Shown here piece after piece: positions 1 through 6,919 of a DNA stretch of 8,790 nucleotides. The notes beneath the pieces are model-generated. The model did no database searches. It worked only from the letters and a program-made list of their open reading frames with translations, and was not told where the DNA came from. Position 1 is the stretch's first letter. The number at the start of each line of letters is the position of its first letter. The stretch spans positions 1 to 8,790 of the forward strand of contig CAJKVD010000021.1 in the NCBI GenBank assembly GCA_905203195.1. The letters run 5' to 3'. Both the position numbers and the translations under genes were made by a program. This stretch comes from an uncultured Clostridium sp. (lineage in GTDB: Bacteria; Bacillota; Clostridia; TANB77; CAG-508).

Positions 1-2
1 GA

Positions 3-1541
3 TTTGATATTTCTGAACCAGCATCAACAGCAAAAGAAGCTGTTCAATGGTTATATTTTGCATATTTAGCAGCAATAAAAGATCAAAATGGAGCAGCAAT
101 GAGTTTAGGTAGAACTTCTACATTCTTAGACATTTATTTTGAAAGAGATTTACAAAATGGAACACTTACAGAAAAAGAAGCTCAAGAAATTATGGATCAT
201 TTTATAATGAAATTAAGATTAGTTAGATTTTTAAGAACGCCTGAATACAACGAATTATTTAGTGGAGATCCTGTTTGGGTAACAGAAAGTATTGGTGGTA
301 TGGGAATAGATGGTAGAACTCTAGTTACTAAAAACTCATACAGATTACTACATTCTTTAGAAAATTTAGGACCTGCACCAGAACCAAATATGACAGTACT
401 ATGGTCAACTAGATTACCAGAAGCATTTAAACGTTATGTTGCAAACTTATCTATAAAAACATCATCATTACAATATGAAAATGATGATTTAATGAGAATC
501 ACTTTAGGTGATGACTATGGTATTGCATGTTGCGTATCACCTATGAAAATAGGAAAACAAATGCAATTCTTTGGAGCAAGAGCTAATCTAGCCAAAACAT
601 TACTATATGCTATAAATGGTGGAAAAGACGAAAAAACAGGAAAACAAGTTACTCCAGAATATGCACCAATAACATCTGAATATTTACACTATGATGAAGT
701 AATGGAAAAATTTGACCAAATGATGGATTATGTTGCAAAAATTTATATAAAAGCTCTAAATGCTATTCACTATATGCATGACAAATATTCTTATGAGGCA
801 ATAGAAATGGCATTACATGACAAAGACATAATAAGAACAATGGCTTGCGGTATAGCTGGCTTATCAGTTGTAGCAGACTCATTATCAGCAATAAAATATG
901 CAAAAGTAAAAGTAATTCGTGATGAAAACGATTTAGCTGTTGATTATGAAATAGAAGGTGATTTTCCAAAATTCGGAAATGATGATGATAGAGTTGATAA
1001 AATAGCAGTTGATATTGTTAAAGCATTTTTAGTAAAATTGCAAAAACATCAAACATATAGAAATTCTAAACAAACATTATCAATCTTAACAATTACTTCT
1101 AATGTTGTATATGGAAAAGCAACTGGAAATACTCCTGATGGAAGACGTGCAGGTGCACCATTTGGACCTGGAGCAAATCCATTACATGGAAGAGATAAAA
1201 ATGGAGCTTTAGCAGTAATGAATTCTATTGCAAAATTACCTTTTGAAGAAGCAGAAGATGGAATTTCATTTACATTTTCTATTACTCCTGGAACTTTAGG
1301 AAAAACAGATGAACAACGTATTGATAATTTAGTAACAATGCTTGATGGATATTTTAAACAAACTGGACATCATATAAATGTCAATGTTTTTGATAGACAA
1401 TTATTATTAGATGCTATGGATCATCCTGAAAAATATCCTCAATTGACTATTCGTGTTTCTGGATATGCTGTAAACTTTACTAAACTTACTAGAGAACAAC
1501 AATTGGATGTTGTTAACAGGACAATACACGAAAAAATCTAA
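3..1541 (+). CDS. pflB: Pyruvate formate-lyase (formate C-acetyltransferase), 5'-truncated by window edge
   Basis: This cytoplasmic glycyl-radical enzyme converts pyruvate and CoA to acetyl-CoA and formate in anaerobic fermentation. The frame is open to the left edge: the codons from position 3 read [16 protein letters not shown], matching the middle of known PflB, so the ATG at 99 is internal and not a start. About 512 residues are visible and roughly the first 240 of a normal 745-760-residue protein are missing. The catalytic Cys-Cys pair lies in IACCVSPM (codons 528-533), followed by the conserved [15 protein letters not shown]. The glycyl-radical loop RVSGYAV is near the C-terminus, with the radical Gly at 1461-1463. 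No key residue is lost. The activase gene pflA follows after 45 bases with no terminator between, so the two are probably co-transcribed. The CC pair and the PflA-type neighbour separate it from glycerol or choline lyases, which have a single Cys. Confidence 0.97.
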   Translation, partial: FDISEPASTAKEAVQWLYFAYLAAIKDQNGAAMSLGRTSTFLDIYFERDLQNGTLTEKEAQEIMDHFIMKLRLVRFLRTPEYNELFSGDPVWVTESIGGMGIDGRTLVTKNSYRLLHSLENLGPAPEPNMTVLWSTRLPEAFKRYVANLSIKTSSLQYENDDLMRITLGDDYGIACCVSPMKIGKQMQFFGARANLAKTLLYAINGGKDEKTGKQVTPEYAPITSEYLHYDEVMEKFDQMMDYVAKIYIKALNAIHYMHDKYSYEAIEMALHDKDIIRTMACGIAGLSVVADSLSAIKYAKVKVIRDENDLAVDYEIEGDFPKFGNDDDRVDKIAVDIVKAFLVKLQKHQTYRNSKQTLSILTITSNVVYGKATGNTPDGRRAGAPFGPGANPLHGRDKNGALAVMNSIAKLPFEEAEDGISFTFSITPGTLGKTDEQRIDNLVTMLDGYFKQTGHHINVNVFDRQLLLDAMDHPEKYPQLTIRVSGYAVNFTKLTREQQLDVVNRTIHEKI

Positions 1542-1586
1542 TTATTTTCCAAATTATCTATGCCTTAAGAAAGGAATACAACAAAT

Positions 1587-2315
1587 ATGGAAAAAGAAAA
1601 TTTAAAATATTATGCCAAAGTACATTCCATAGAATCTTTTGGAACTGTAGATGGCCCTGGTATAAGATTTGTACTATTTTTACAAGGATGCCATCTACAA
1701 TGCAAATATTGCCATAATAGAGATACTTGGGATATGAATGGTGGAAGTTATAAATCTTTAGATGATATTTATGAAAAAATACTAAAATACAAAAATTATA
1801 TTTTTGAAACTGGTGGTGTAACAATTACAGGTGGAGAACCATTATTGCAAGTTCATTTTTTAATTGAACTATTTAAAAAATTAAAAGCTGCTGGATTTCA
1901 TACTTGTATTGATACATCTGGAATGTTTGCTATAACTAAGAATATAAAAGAATTACTTACCTACACTGATTTAGTTTTATTAGATATAAAACATATTGAC
2001 AACGAAAAATGCAAAGAACTAGTTGGTGTTGGAAATTCTTTAGAATTAAACTTTGCTAAATATTTAAGTGAAAGCAATATTCCAGTTTGGATTAGACAAG
2101 TTCTTGTTCCCGGCTATACAGATGATGAACAAGATTTGCTTAAATTAAAATCTTTTTTATCAACTCTATCTAATGTAAAAAAGATTGAAATATTACCTTA
2201 TCATGATATGGGTAAATTCAAGTGGAAAGAACTTGGATTTAAATATCCTTTAGAAAACGTTAGAGTTGCCACTTCTGAGGATGTAGATAGAGCAAAAAAA
2301 ATATTAGGAATATAA
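1587..2315 (+). CDS. pflA: Pyruvate formate-lyase activating enzyme (radical SAM)
   Basis: This 242-residue protein has the usual length for PflA. It is a [4Fe-4S] radical-SAM enzyme that abstracts a hydrogen from the active-site glycine of PflB and so switches it on under anaerobic conditions. The N-terminal VDGPGIRFVLFLQGC is typical. The cluster-binding CX3CX2C motif is C35-C39-C42, followed by HNRDTWD as in enteric PflA. The SAM-binding GGEP motif is at residues 82-85. Glycyl-radical activases of other substrates usually carry an extra ferredoxin-like cluster insert after the CX3CX2C motif; none is seen here, which supports a true PflA. The ATG at 1587 is preceded by an AAGAAAGGA SD (1567-1575). 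It sits 45 bases after pflB, and a strong hairpin follows the stop. Confidence 0.97.
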   Translation: MEKENLKYYAKVHSIESFGTVDGPGIRFVLFLQGCHLQCKYCHNRDTWDMNGGSYKSLDDIYEKILKYKNYIFETGGVTITGGEPLLQVHFLIELFKKLKAAGFHTCIDTSGMFAITKNIKELLTYTDLVLLDIKHIDNEKCKELVGVGNSLELNFAKYLSESNIPVWIRQVLVPGYTDDEQDLLKLKSFLSTLSNVKKIEILPYHDMGKFKWKELGFKYPLENVRVATSEDVDRAKKILGI

Positions 2316-2329
2316 ACAAAAATAATAAA

Positions 2330-2378
2330 CTGTTATGAATTATTCAAACATTAGAATATAATTCATAGCAGCCTTTTT
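2330..2378. terminator. Bidirectional Rho-independent terminator between convergent pflA and ispH
   Basis: A 14-bp stem (2330-2343 pairing with 2358-2371, one G-U pair) encloses a 14-base loop. On the + strand it is followed by CC and five T (2374-2378). On the - strand the stem is followed by a T-rich stretch (TTTATTATTTTTG), so it can also end ispH transcription. It lies 15 bases past the pflA stop, in the only space between the convergent genes. Confidence 0.85.
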
Positions 2379-2405
2379 ATATTATAAGAAAATTATTTAA
2401 AATTA

Positions 2406-3266
2406 CTATAATTCTTTTATTTTATCTACTACTTCATCTATATTTTTCTTAGGAGTAGAAGCTCCAGCCATAATACCAATTTTATTAAAAGACTTAATAT
2501 TAGAAATAGCTAAATCATCTGCATTTTCTATACAAACAGTATTTTTACAATTTGCTTTAGCAACATCAAATAATTTTTTAGTATTTGAACTATTTTTTCC
2601 TCCAATAATTATCATAAAATCAACTTCAGAAGCAATTTTCTTGGTTTCATCTTGTCTTAATTCAGTAGCCATACAAATTGTATTATTAGAAACAAATTCT
2701 ATATCACGGTTTAACTCATTTTCTAAAATTTCTCTAATTATAAAATATTTTTCTACACAAAAAGTAGTTTGAGAAATAAGTAAAACCTTTTTTACTTCAG
2801 ATTTCCCTATAGCTTCTAAAGCCTTAAAAACATCATTATCATTACTAACAACATAAACATTTTCCCCACAATAGCTCAAAGTTCCAATATTTTCTGGATG
2901 CTTTTTATCTCCACATAACACAATAAAATACCCATCATCAGCATATCTCTTAGCAATATCATGTATTTTTAAAACATTTGGACATGTAAAATCTTTTATC
3001 TCAATATTGCTATTTTTAGTATTTTCATATACTTCTTTAGGCACACCATGTGCTCTAATAATCGTTATATCTTCTGCATCTGATATATTATCAATAAATT
3101 TAATTCCATCTTTTTTTAAATCTTCAACAACAGTTTTATTATGTACAATCTCTCCTAAACAGCAAATAGATTTTCCTTTATTTTCTTCCAAAACTTTTTT
3201 ACATCCTTCTACTGCCCTATTCACACCATAACAAAAACCCGCATTTTTCCCTACAATAAATTCCAT
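2406..3266 (-). CDS. ispH: 4-hydroxy-3-methylbut-2-enyl diphosphate reductase (IspH/LytB)
   Basis: This enzyme does the last step of the MEP isoprenoid pathway: reductive conversion of HMBPP to isopentenyl and dimethylallyl diphosphate, using a [4Fe-4S] cluster in the cytoplasm. The 286 residues are a normal length for a stand-alone IspH. The three cluster cysteines are C12 (AGFCYGV), C95 (FTCP) and C198 (NNTICMAT). The substrate-site residues are also present: H42 in GEIVHN, H73 in RAHGVP, H123/E125 in KKHPE, the S226-S227-N228 block of GGKNSSN, and S270 in AGAST. The protein ends at the normal IspH C-terminus (DKIKEL), so the S1-domain extension found on many clostridial IspH proteins is absent. 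S1 domains are instead encoded by a separate gene two genes upstream. The ATG has an AAAAGGGAGAA SD (3273-3283). Transcription probably reaches it past the hairpin at 3291-3326. Confidence 0.97.
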   Translation of the reverse strand: MEFIVGKNAGFCYGVNRAVEGCKKVLEENKGKSICCLGEIVHNKTVVEDLKKDGIKFIDNISDAEDITIIRAHGVPKEVYENTKNSNIEIKDFTCPNVLKIHDIAKRYADDGYFIVLCGDKKHPENIGTLSYCGENVYVVSNDNDVFKALEAIGKSEVKKVLLISQTTFCVEKYFIIREILENELNRDIEFVSNNTICMATELRQDETKKIASEVDFMIIIGGKNSSNTKKLFDVAKANCKNTVCIENADDLAISNIKSFNKIGIMAGASTPKKNIDEVVDKIKEL

Positions 3267-3290
3267 ATATAATTCTCCCTTTTATATTGT

Positions 3291-3326
3291 AAAAAGGACC
3301 AAAAATCAAAACGTTTTTAAGTCCTT
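3291..3326 (-). terminator. Stem-loop between the winged-helix gene and ispH, terminator or attenuator
   Basis: On the - strand, AAGGAC pairs with GTCCTT (3294-3299 with 3321-3326), and five inner A-T pairs (3301-3305 with 3314-3318) continue past a small internal loop. The 3' arm runs into a T-tract (CCTTTTT) on the - strand. It begins 9 bases after the winged-helix stop and lies immediately upstream of the ispH SD. It looks like a weak intrinsic terminator. As no well-placed ispH promoter is seen downstream of it, partial read-through is the simplest way to express ispH; that is inference. Confidence 0.55.
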
Positions 3327-3334
3327 ATACTTCC

Positions 3335-4270
3335 TTACATTCCTAATAATTTAAGTTCAATATTTTCCATTCTATACTTACCATCAACAAGTTTAAATTC
3401 AACTAAAGTGTTTTCCAAAGTTTCTTCATTTTGTCTTAAATCAGTAGTAAAATACAATTTAAGTTGAGGAATTTCAACCTGATTAGTAACAATTTCTTTA
3501 AAAGTCTCTGCCATATGTTTTTCATCTTCACAAACAAAGATCAATTGAGGCATTGCACTAAAACCAGAATCACCAGGAACAAAATTAGCATAAAAATCTC
3601 GATATAACCTCATTTTTTCAACCAATTTCTTCTTCCAATCTGGCTCTCTTCTAATAACTTCAAACAAAAATTGAATTGATTTACTATTTTTAGTTAATTT
3701 TACACAACCACCTGTTGCTTTAAAAACCTTACCTGCTGTTTTAGCAGTTAAACTTGGCTTTACAATAAAATCATCAAAAGCTTTAACTTTACGCAAATAC
3801 GCAATTAATGTTTGATTTCCAGCTAATCTTTTTTTAATCATTGGAACAGGTTTAGTATTATCAGAAGGTTGCCATTTACATTCAATTTCTTTAGAATTTA
3901 ATAAATATTTACCCATTTTTTCTAAGCAATAAATTCTATAAATTCCCTTTCCTTCTTCAGAAGTAAAATAATATCTTGTTAAAATTTTAGATTTTACTAA
4001 AGCTTCTAATTTATTATTTAATTTATCTTGTGATTTTACATCAATTCCCTTTATCTCTAACATTTGGTATAATTGTCTTGAAGTAATAAACTCAAATTGA
4101 TTTACTAATTCCAATATTGCAAAATGTATATCTGTAATATGTCCTATATTTATCTTATGTACAATTTGATTCATAGATACATATCCATCTTTTCCATCAA
4201 ATGTCTTTATTTCACCTTCTCTAATTGCAAATGGTGATACCTGTGCTTTAATTTGGTTATCTTCAACCAT
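3335..4270 (-). CDS. Winged-helix protein, possibly of the replication-relaxation (MobC/nuclease-fold) type
   Basis: I do not recognise this 311-residue protein with certainty. Residues about 44-118 look like a winged helix: helices in DIHFAILELVNQFEF and TSRQLYQMLEIKG, a recognition-like helix in KLNNKLEALVKSKILTRYYF, and a wing in GKGIYRIYCLEKMGKYLL. Residues about 150-280 look like an alpha/beta domain: GNQTLIAYLR, then a strand FLFEVIRR (E204) with helix PDWKKKLVEKMRLYRDFY, then strands PQLIFVCEDE and LKLYFTTD. That order matches the replication-relaxation family, whose C-terminal half has a restriction-nuclease-like fold; the usual acidic residue before the E strand is not evident here, so activity is doubtful. 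It is probably cytoplasmic and DNA-binding: no signal peptide or membrane segment is seen. The ATG has a perfect AAAGGAGG SD (4278-4285). It lies 66 bases after the S1 gene and 68 before ispH. No plasmid or phage genes are nearby. Confidence 0.6.
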   Translation of the reverse strand: MVEDNQIKAQVSPFAIREGEIKTFDGKDGYVSMNQIVHKINIGHITDIHFAILELVNQFEFITSRQLYQMLEIKGIDVKSQDKLNNKLEALVKSKILTRYYFTSEEGKGIYRIYCLEKMGKYLLNSKEIECKWQPSDNTKPVPMIKKRLAGNQTLIAYLRKVKAFDDFIVKPSLTAKTAGKVFKATGGCVKLTKNSKSIQFLFEVIRREPDWKKKLVEKMRLYRDFYANFVPGDSGFSAMPQLIFVCEDEKHMAETFKEIVTNQVEIPQLKLYFTTDLRQNEETLENTLVEFKLVDGKYRMENIELKLLGM

Positions 4271-4307
4271 ATTAATTCCTCCTTTAAAATTTAGAATTTT
4301 CTAATAA

Positions 4308-4338
4308 GATGTTTTTTGAACCAGTCCCCAAAAACATC
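4308..4338. repeat. Hairpin with GAACCAGTCCCC loop overlapping the S1-gene stop codon (REP-like)
   Basis: A perfect 9-bp inverted repeat GATGTTTTT/AAAAACATC (4308-4316 with 4330-4338) encloses a 13-base loop containing GAACCAGTCCCC, by far the most GC-rich patch in this intergenic region. Its right arm reaches into the TGA stop (4337-4339) of the S1-protein gene. Neither strand has a clear T-tract right after the stem, so it is a poor Rho-independent terminator, though the T/A-rich arms could still weaken transcription. From memory, GGGGAC-GGTTC cores recur in dispersed palindromes of Firmicutes genomes. Only one copy is visible here, so calling it a repeat is inference. Confidence 0.45.
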
Positions 4339-5134
4339 ATATGATAAATAATTTAACTTTTCTTTTGTTATAATCTATTTTTTTAATATAGACATCTATT
4401 TTTTGTCCATATTTAAAACCTGATTTATATTCTGCCATACCAACTAAATTGGGAGATAATTCTATAAAAATACCATTTTTGTTCTTTTCTGTTTCTCTAA
4501 CAATTCCTTGCACTTTTTCTCCTGCATTAAATTTTTTAACATTTTCCTCCCATGTGCCAAAATTTTCTTTGTATGATAATGATATTTTTCCACTTTCCCT
4601 ATCTATAGATTTTACCACAACATTTATTCTTTGTCCAATTTTTAATCTCTCATAAGGTGTTTTTATTCTAGCCACAGACAGATCTTCTATATGTGCTAAC
4701 CCTACTACTCCACCACCTATTTCTATAAAAGCCCCATATGAAGTAATATTTTTAACTATACCATTTACTCTGTCACCAACATTTAAGTCCTTTTTTACTG
4801 ATTTTACTGCTTCTTCTTGAACACACCTTCTTGATAAAATAGGAATATTATTTTCATTAAATCCTTTAATTTTAAATTGTACAAACTTATGAACTTTTCC
4901 TGTACACAAATTTTGTTTTGGTAAACCATCTTGTTCTAAGTTTATTCCTTCTATTTCATTATGTGGTATTATCCCTATTAATTTGTTTCCTAAATTAACA
5001 TGTAAATTATAATCTTTATCACATCTTTCCACTACACCTTGATATATTTTTTCTAAATTACCTTCTTTTTTCATATCAATAATATTAGAAAGTTCAGAAT
5101 TCCAACCTTCTGGTAAAAATTTAAATTTACTCAT
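4337..5134 (-). CDS. Three-domain S1 RNA-binding protein (ribosomal protein S1-like)
   Basis: This 265-residue cytoplasmic protein consists almost wholly of S1 (OB-fold) repeats. Repeat 1 spans about 27-103 (LEKIYQGVVERCDKD, then LIGIIPHNEIEG) and is divergent. Repeat 2 spans 117-188 and is canonical: VGDRVNGIVKNI, YGAFIEIGGGVVGLAHIEDLS, LKIGQRINVVVKSID, KISLSYKE. Repeat 3 spans 204-265 (GEKVQGIVRETE, GIFIELSPNLVGMAEY, YGQKIDVYIKKID) and ends at its last strand. S1 repeats bind single-stranded RNA; a role in translation initiation or mRNA handling is likely but unproven. It is shorter than full S1 (4-6 repeats). In many clostridia such repeats are fused to the C-terminus of IspH; here ispH lies two genes downstream, unfused. 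The ATG has an AAGGAG SD 7 bases upstream (5142-5147) and its own promoter at 5165-5193. The stop codon lies within or next to a hairpin. Confidence 0.85.
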   Translation of the reverse strand: MSKFKFLPEGWNSELSNIIDMKKEGNLEKIYQGVVERCDKDYNLHVNLGNKLIGIIPHNEIEGINLEQDGLPKQNLCTGKVHKFVQFKIKGFNENNIPILSRRCVQEEAVKSVKKDLNVGDRVNGIVKNITSYGAFIEIGGGVVGLAHIEDLSVARIKTPYERLKIGQRINVVVKSIDRESGKISLSYKENFGTWEENVKKFNAGEKVQGIVRETEKNKNGIFIELSPNLVGMAEYKSGFKYGQKIDVYIKKIDYNKRKVKLFII

Positions 5135-5164
5135 TTATATTCTCCTTTTTCTTATGTTTTTATC

Positions 5165-5193
5165 ATTATATACTTTTGTAAATAAAATTGCAA
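5165..5193 (-). promoter_or_regulatory. Sigma-A promoter of the S1-protein gene
   Basis: On the - strand there is TTGCAA (5188-5193), 17 bases, then a perfect TATAAT (5165-5170). Transcription would start near 5158, giving a leader of about 24 bases that contains the AAGGAG SD. The spacing to the gene start is ideal, so the S1-winged-helix-ispH group probably starts here rather than depending only on read-through from the pseudouridine synthase operon. Confidence 0.75.
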
Positions 5194-5195
5194 TA

Positions 5196-5216
5196 GAAAA
5201 AATCTTTGATTTTTTC
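5196..5216 (-). terminator. Hairpin after the RluB-type gene, weak terminator
   Basis: A perfect 9-bp inverted repeat GAAAAAATC/GATTTTTTC with a 3-base loop (5205-5207). It lies 26 bases past the stop at 5243 and only two bases upstream of the -35 box of the next promoter. The T-run is inside the 3' arm and only CTATT follows on the - strand, so termination would be weak; an operator for the adjacent promoter is an alternative. Confidence 0.5.
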
Positions 5217-5242
5217 AGTAATTTGTTCATATGTAAAAATTC

Positions 5243-5959
5243 TTAATTTAATAAAGATTTAATCTCATTATTCTTTAGATATCTCCATTGTCCTAATGGC
5301 AAATCTTTAACAACAATATTTCCAATTTTAGTTCTATGTAAAGCTAAAACCTTTCTACCTATAGATTCACACATTTTTCTAACTTGCCTATTTTTACCTT
5401 CATGAATAACAATTTCTAATCTTGAAATATTCTTTTCAAAATCCGTCTTTAAAATTTTAACTTTAGCAGGTCTTGTTACATATCCACCTATATCAACACC
5501 TGTACAAAGTTTATCAACCTCTTCTTTAGTTATAATTCCTTTTAAAGTCACAGTATATGTCTTATCTATTTCATGTTTAGGATGTGTACATTTGTAAACA
5601 AAATCTCCATCATTAGTTAAAATTAAAGCACCTGAGGTATACATATCTAATCTTCCAACTGGTACAACTCTTTCTTGTACTTTTACTAAATCCATTACTG
5701 CATCACGATTAAATTGGTCTTTAACAGTAGTTACATAACCTATTGGTTTATTTAACAAAATATACACTTTTTTGTTTTTATTTTCAACTTTTTTTCCATC
5801 AAAATAAACCTGATCTTCATCTGGATTTATCTTTGTTCCTAACTCTCTAATTATAATACCATTTACCATAACTCTTCCATCTAAAATATATTGTTCACAC
5901 TTTCTCCTAGAACCAACTCCATTATTAGCCAAATATTTTTGCAATCTTTCTTCTTCCAA
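5243..5959 (-). CDS. rluB: RluB/RsuA-family pseudouridine synthase
   Basis: This 238-residue protein isomerises a uridine in ribosomal RNA to pseudouridine. The N-terminal S4 RNA-binding domain (about residues 4-60) contains LQKYLANNGVGSRRKCEQYI and a GRVMVNG turn. The catalytic domain has LNKPIGYVTT, the catalytic Asp D105 in VGRLDMYTSGALILTNDG, and the family signature GKNRQVRKM at 188-196, followed by LHRTKIG. The RLDxxTSG form and the R-Q-V-R-K-M motif place it in the RsuA/RluB/RluE/RluF family rather than the RluA family. Low-GC Firmicutes usually have one RluB type acting on 23S rRNA, so rluB is the likeliest name; the exact site cannot be read from sequence. The start is TTG: no in-frame ATG exists between the upstream in-frame TAG and the S4 domain. 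It begins 19 bases after the RluD-type gene and is probably co-transcribed with it. Confidence 0.9.
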   Translation of the reverse strand: MEEERLQKYLANNGVGSRRKCEQYILDGRVMVNGIIIRELGTKINPDEDQVYFDGKKVENKNKKVYILLNKPIGYVTTVKDQFNRDAVMDLVKVQERVVPVGRLDMYTSGALILTNDGDFVYKCTHPKHEIDKTYTVTLKGIITKEEVDKLCTGVDIGGYVTRPAKVKILKTDFEKNISRLEIVIHEGKNRQVRKMCESIGRKVLALHRTKIGNIVVKDLPLGQWRYLKNNEIKSLLN

Positions 5960-5969
5960 TTTAATACAT

Positions 5970-5976
5970 CCCTCCT
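5970..5976 (-). promoter_or_regulatory. SD sequence AGGAGGG fixing the TTG start of the RluB-type gene
   Basis: AGGAGGG on the - strand lies 10 bases before the TTG at 5957-5959. An ATG directly after the SD is in another frame and stops after two codons. The in-frame codons between the SD and TTG are TGT, ATT and AAA, so TTG is the best start; ATT, two codons upstream, is a less likely alternative. Confidence 0.7.
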
Positions 5977-5978
5977 AT

Positions 5979-6911
5979 TTAAATATTATTTTCACTTTCA
6001 CAATCTTTTAAAACATTTTGTAAATATTCAGGTATTTTAGCCTCTACATATATTTCTTTATTTGTTATAGGATGTTTAAATTTTAAGCTTTTAGCATGAA
6101 GACATTGTCCAGATATATTCCACTCATTTTTACCATTAGAATAAACCCCATCACCAATAATTGGAAAACCTATTTTAGATAAATGCACTCTAATTTGATG
6201 TGTCCTACCAGTTTCTATTTTTACTTCCAATAAAGTAACATTATTCCTATAAAAACGCTCCAAGACCTTAATATGCGTTACAGCATTTTTCCCTTCTCTA
6301 TTAACAGCCATCTTTTTTCTATCTGTCTGACTACGAGAAATAGGCATATCTATTGTTGCCTCATTTTCTTTTACAATTCCTCTAACTAATGCTATATATG
6401 TTTTTTCTATTTCATGATTTTTTAACATTTCACTAAGTTTAATATGCGCTTTATCATTTTTTGCTATAATAATTGCACCAGATGTATCTTTATCCAATCT
6501 ATGAACTATACCAGGTCTTAATTCTCCACCTATTCCTGATAATGAATCTTTGCATAATGCCATAACTGCATTTACCAAAGTGCCATCTGGATTACCATTA
6601 GCAGGATGTACAACCATTCCCTTTGGCTTATTTACAACCAAAATATCATTGTCTTCATACAAAATCTCTAAAGGAATATCTTGTGCTTTAAGTTCAACCT
6701 CTCTTATTTCTTCTGGTATAACAGTAATTATATCATTTTCCTGAATTTTATAAGAAGGTTTTGTCTTTTTTCCATTTACTTTTACATTTTCATATTCTAT
6801 CAATCTCTTAGCATTCTCTCTTGATATCTCTTTTTCATCTGCCAAAAAAGAGTCAATTCTTTTTCCTTTTTGTTCTATATTTACAACAATTTTTTCAAAA
6901 TTTTCTTTCAA
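5979..6911 (-). CDS. rluD: RluD-type (RluA family) large-subunit pseudouridine synthase
   Basis: This 310-residue protein has the usual length for RluD/YlyB-like enzymes, which make pseudouridines in 23S rRNA. An S4 domain occupies about residues 16-65 (KRIDSFLADE, NVKVNGKKTKPSYKIQENDII). The catalytic domain begins at PLEILYEDNDILVVNKP. The catalytic Asp is D140 in the hallmark GIVHRLDKDTSG (134-145), and GRTHQIRVHL at 235-244 is the second RluA-family signature. HPANGNPDGTLVNAV is typical of RluD rather than RluC. The start is TTG at 6909-6911 with an AAGGAG SD 8 bases upstream; an in-frame TAA just upstream excludes a longer protein. The SD overlaps the stop codon of the preceding membrane-protein gene, so translation is probably coupled. 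In many Firmicutes this gene follows lspA, but here its upstream neighbour is an unrelated membrane protein. Confidence 0.93.
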   Translation of the reverse strand: MKENFEKIVVNIEQKGKRIDSFLADEKEISRENAKRLIEYENVKVNGKKTKPSYKIQENDIITVIPEEIREVELKAQDIPLEILYEDNDILVVNKPKGMVVHPANGNPDGTLVNAVMALCKDSLSGIGGELRPGIVHRLDKDTSGAIIIAKNDKAHIKLSEMLKNHEIEKTYIALVRGIVKENEATIDMPISRSQTDRKKMAVNREGKNAVTHIKVLERFYRNNVTLLEVKIETGRTHQIRVHLSKIGFPIIGDGVYSNGKNEWNISGQCLHAKSLKFKHPITNKEIYVEAKIPEYLQNVLKDCESENNI

Positions 6912-6919
6912 TTTTAAAA

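Noticed and set aside
99..101. ATG at 99 as the start of pflB
   Set aside because: The frame stays open to position 3, and the residues before this ATG match conserved PflB sequence, so it is an internal Met.
763..969. Open frame on the - strand inside pflB
   Set aside because: It lies antisense to highly conserved PflB codons, has His/Leu-rich shadow composition, and shows no SD or domain.
1558..1824. Open frame on the - strand over the pflA 5' end
   Set aside because: Antisense shadow of the radical-SAM region, with Tyr/His/Leu-rich chance composition.
3007..3231. Open + strand frame inside ispH, and similar + frames at 4449-4655 and 6550-6744
   Set aside because: All are antisense to conserved domains of well-identified genes and have Ser/Phe/Thr-rich shadow composition.
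3281..3309. TTGATT-N17-TATAAA on the - strand as an ispH promoter
   Set aside because: Box spacing is good, but the predicted start near 3274 would leave only a few bases before the ATG and would exclude the SD at 3273-3283, so it is unlikely to be the working promoter.
3308..3317. Palindrome AAAACGTTTT as an operator site
   Set aside because: It lies within the inner arm and loop of the hairpin at 3291-3326 and is easily formed by A/T runs; nothing else supports an operator.
4291..4304. Small palindrome TTAGAA-TT-TTCTAA upstream of the winged-helix gene
   Set aside because: Only 6-bp arms with a 2-base centre in AT-rich DNA; expected by chance and with no promoter beside it.
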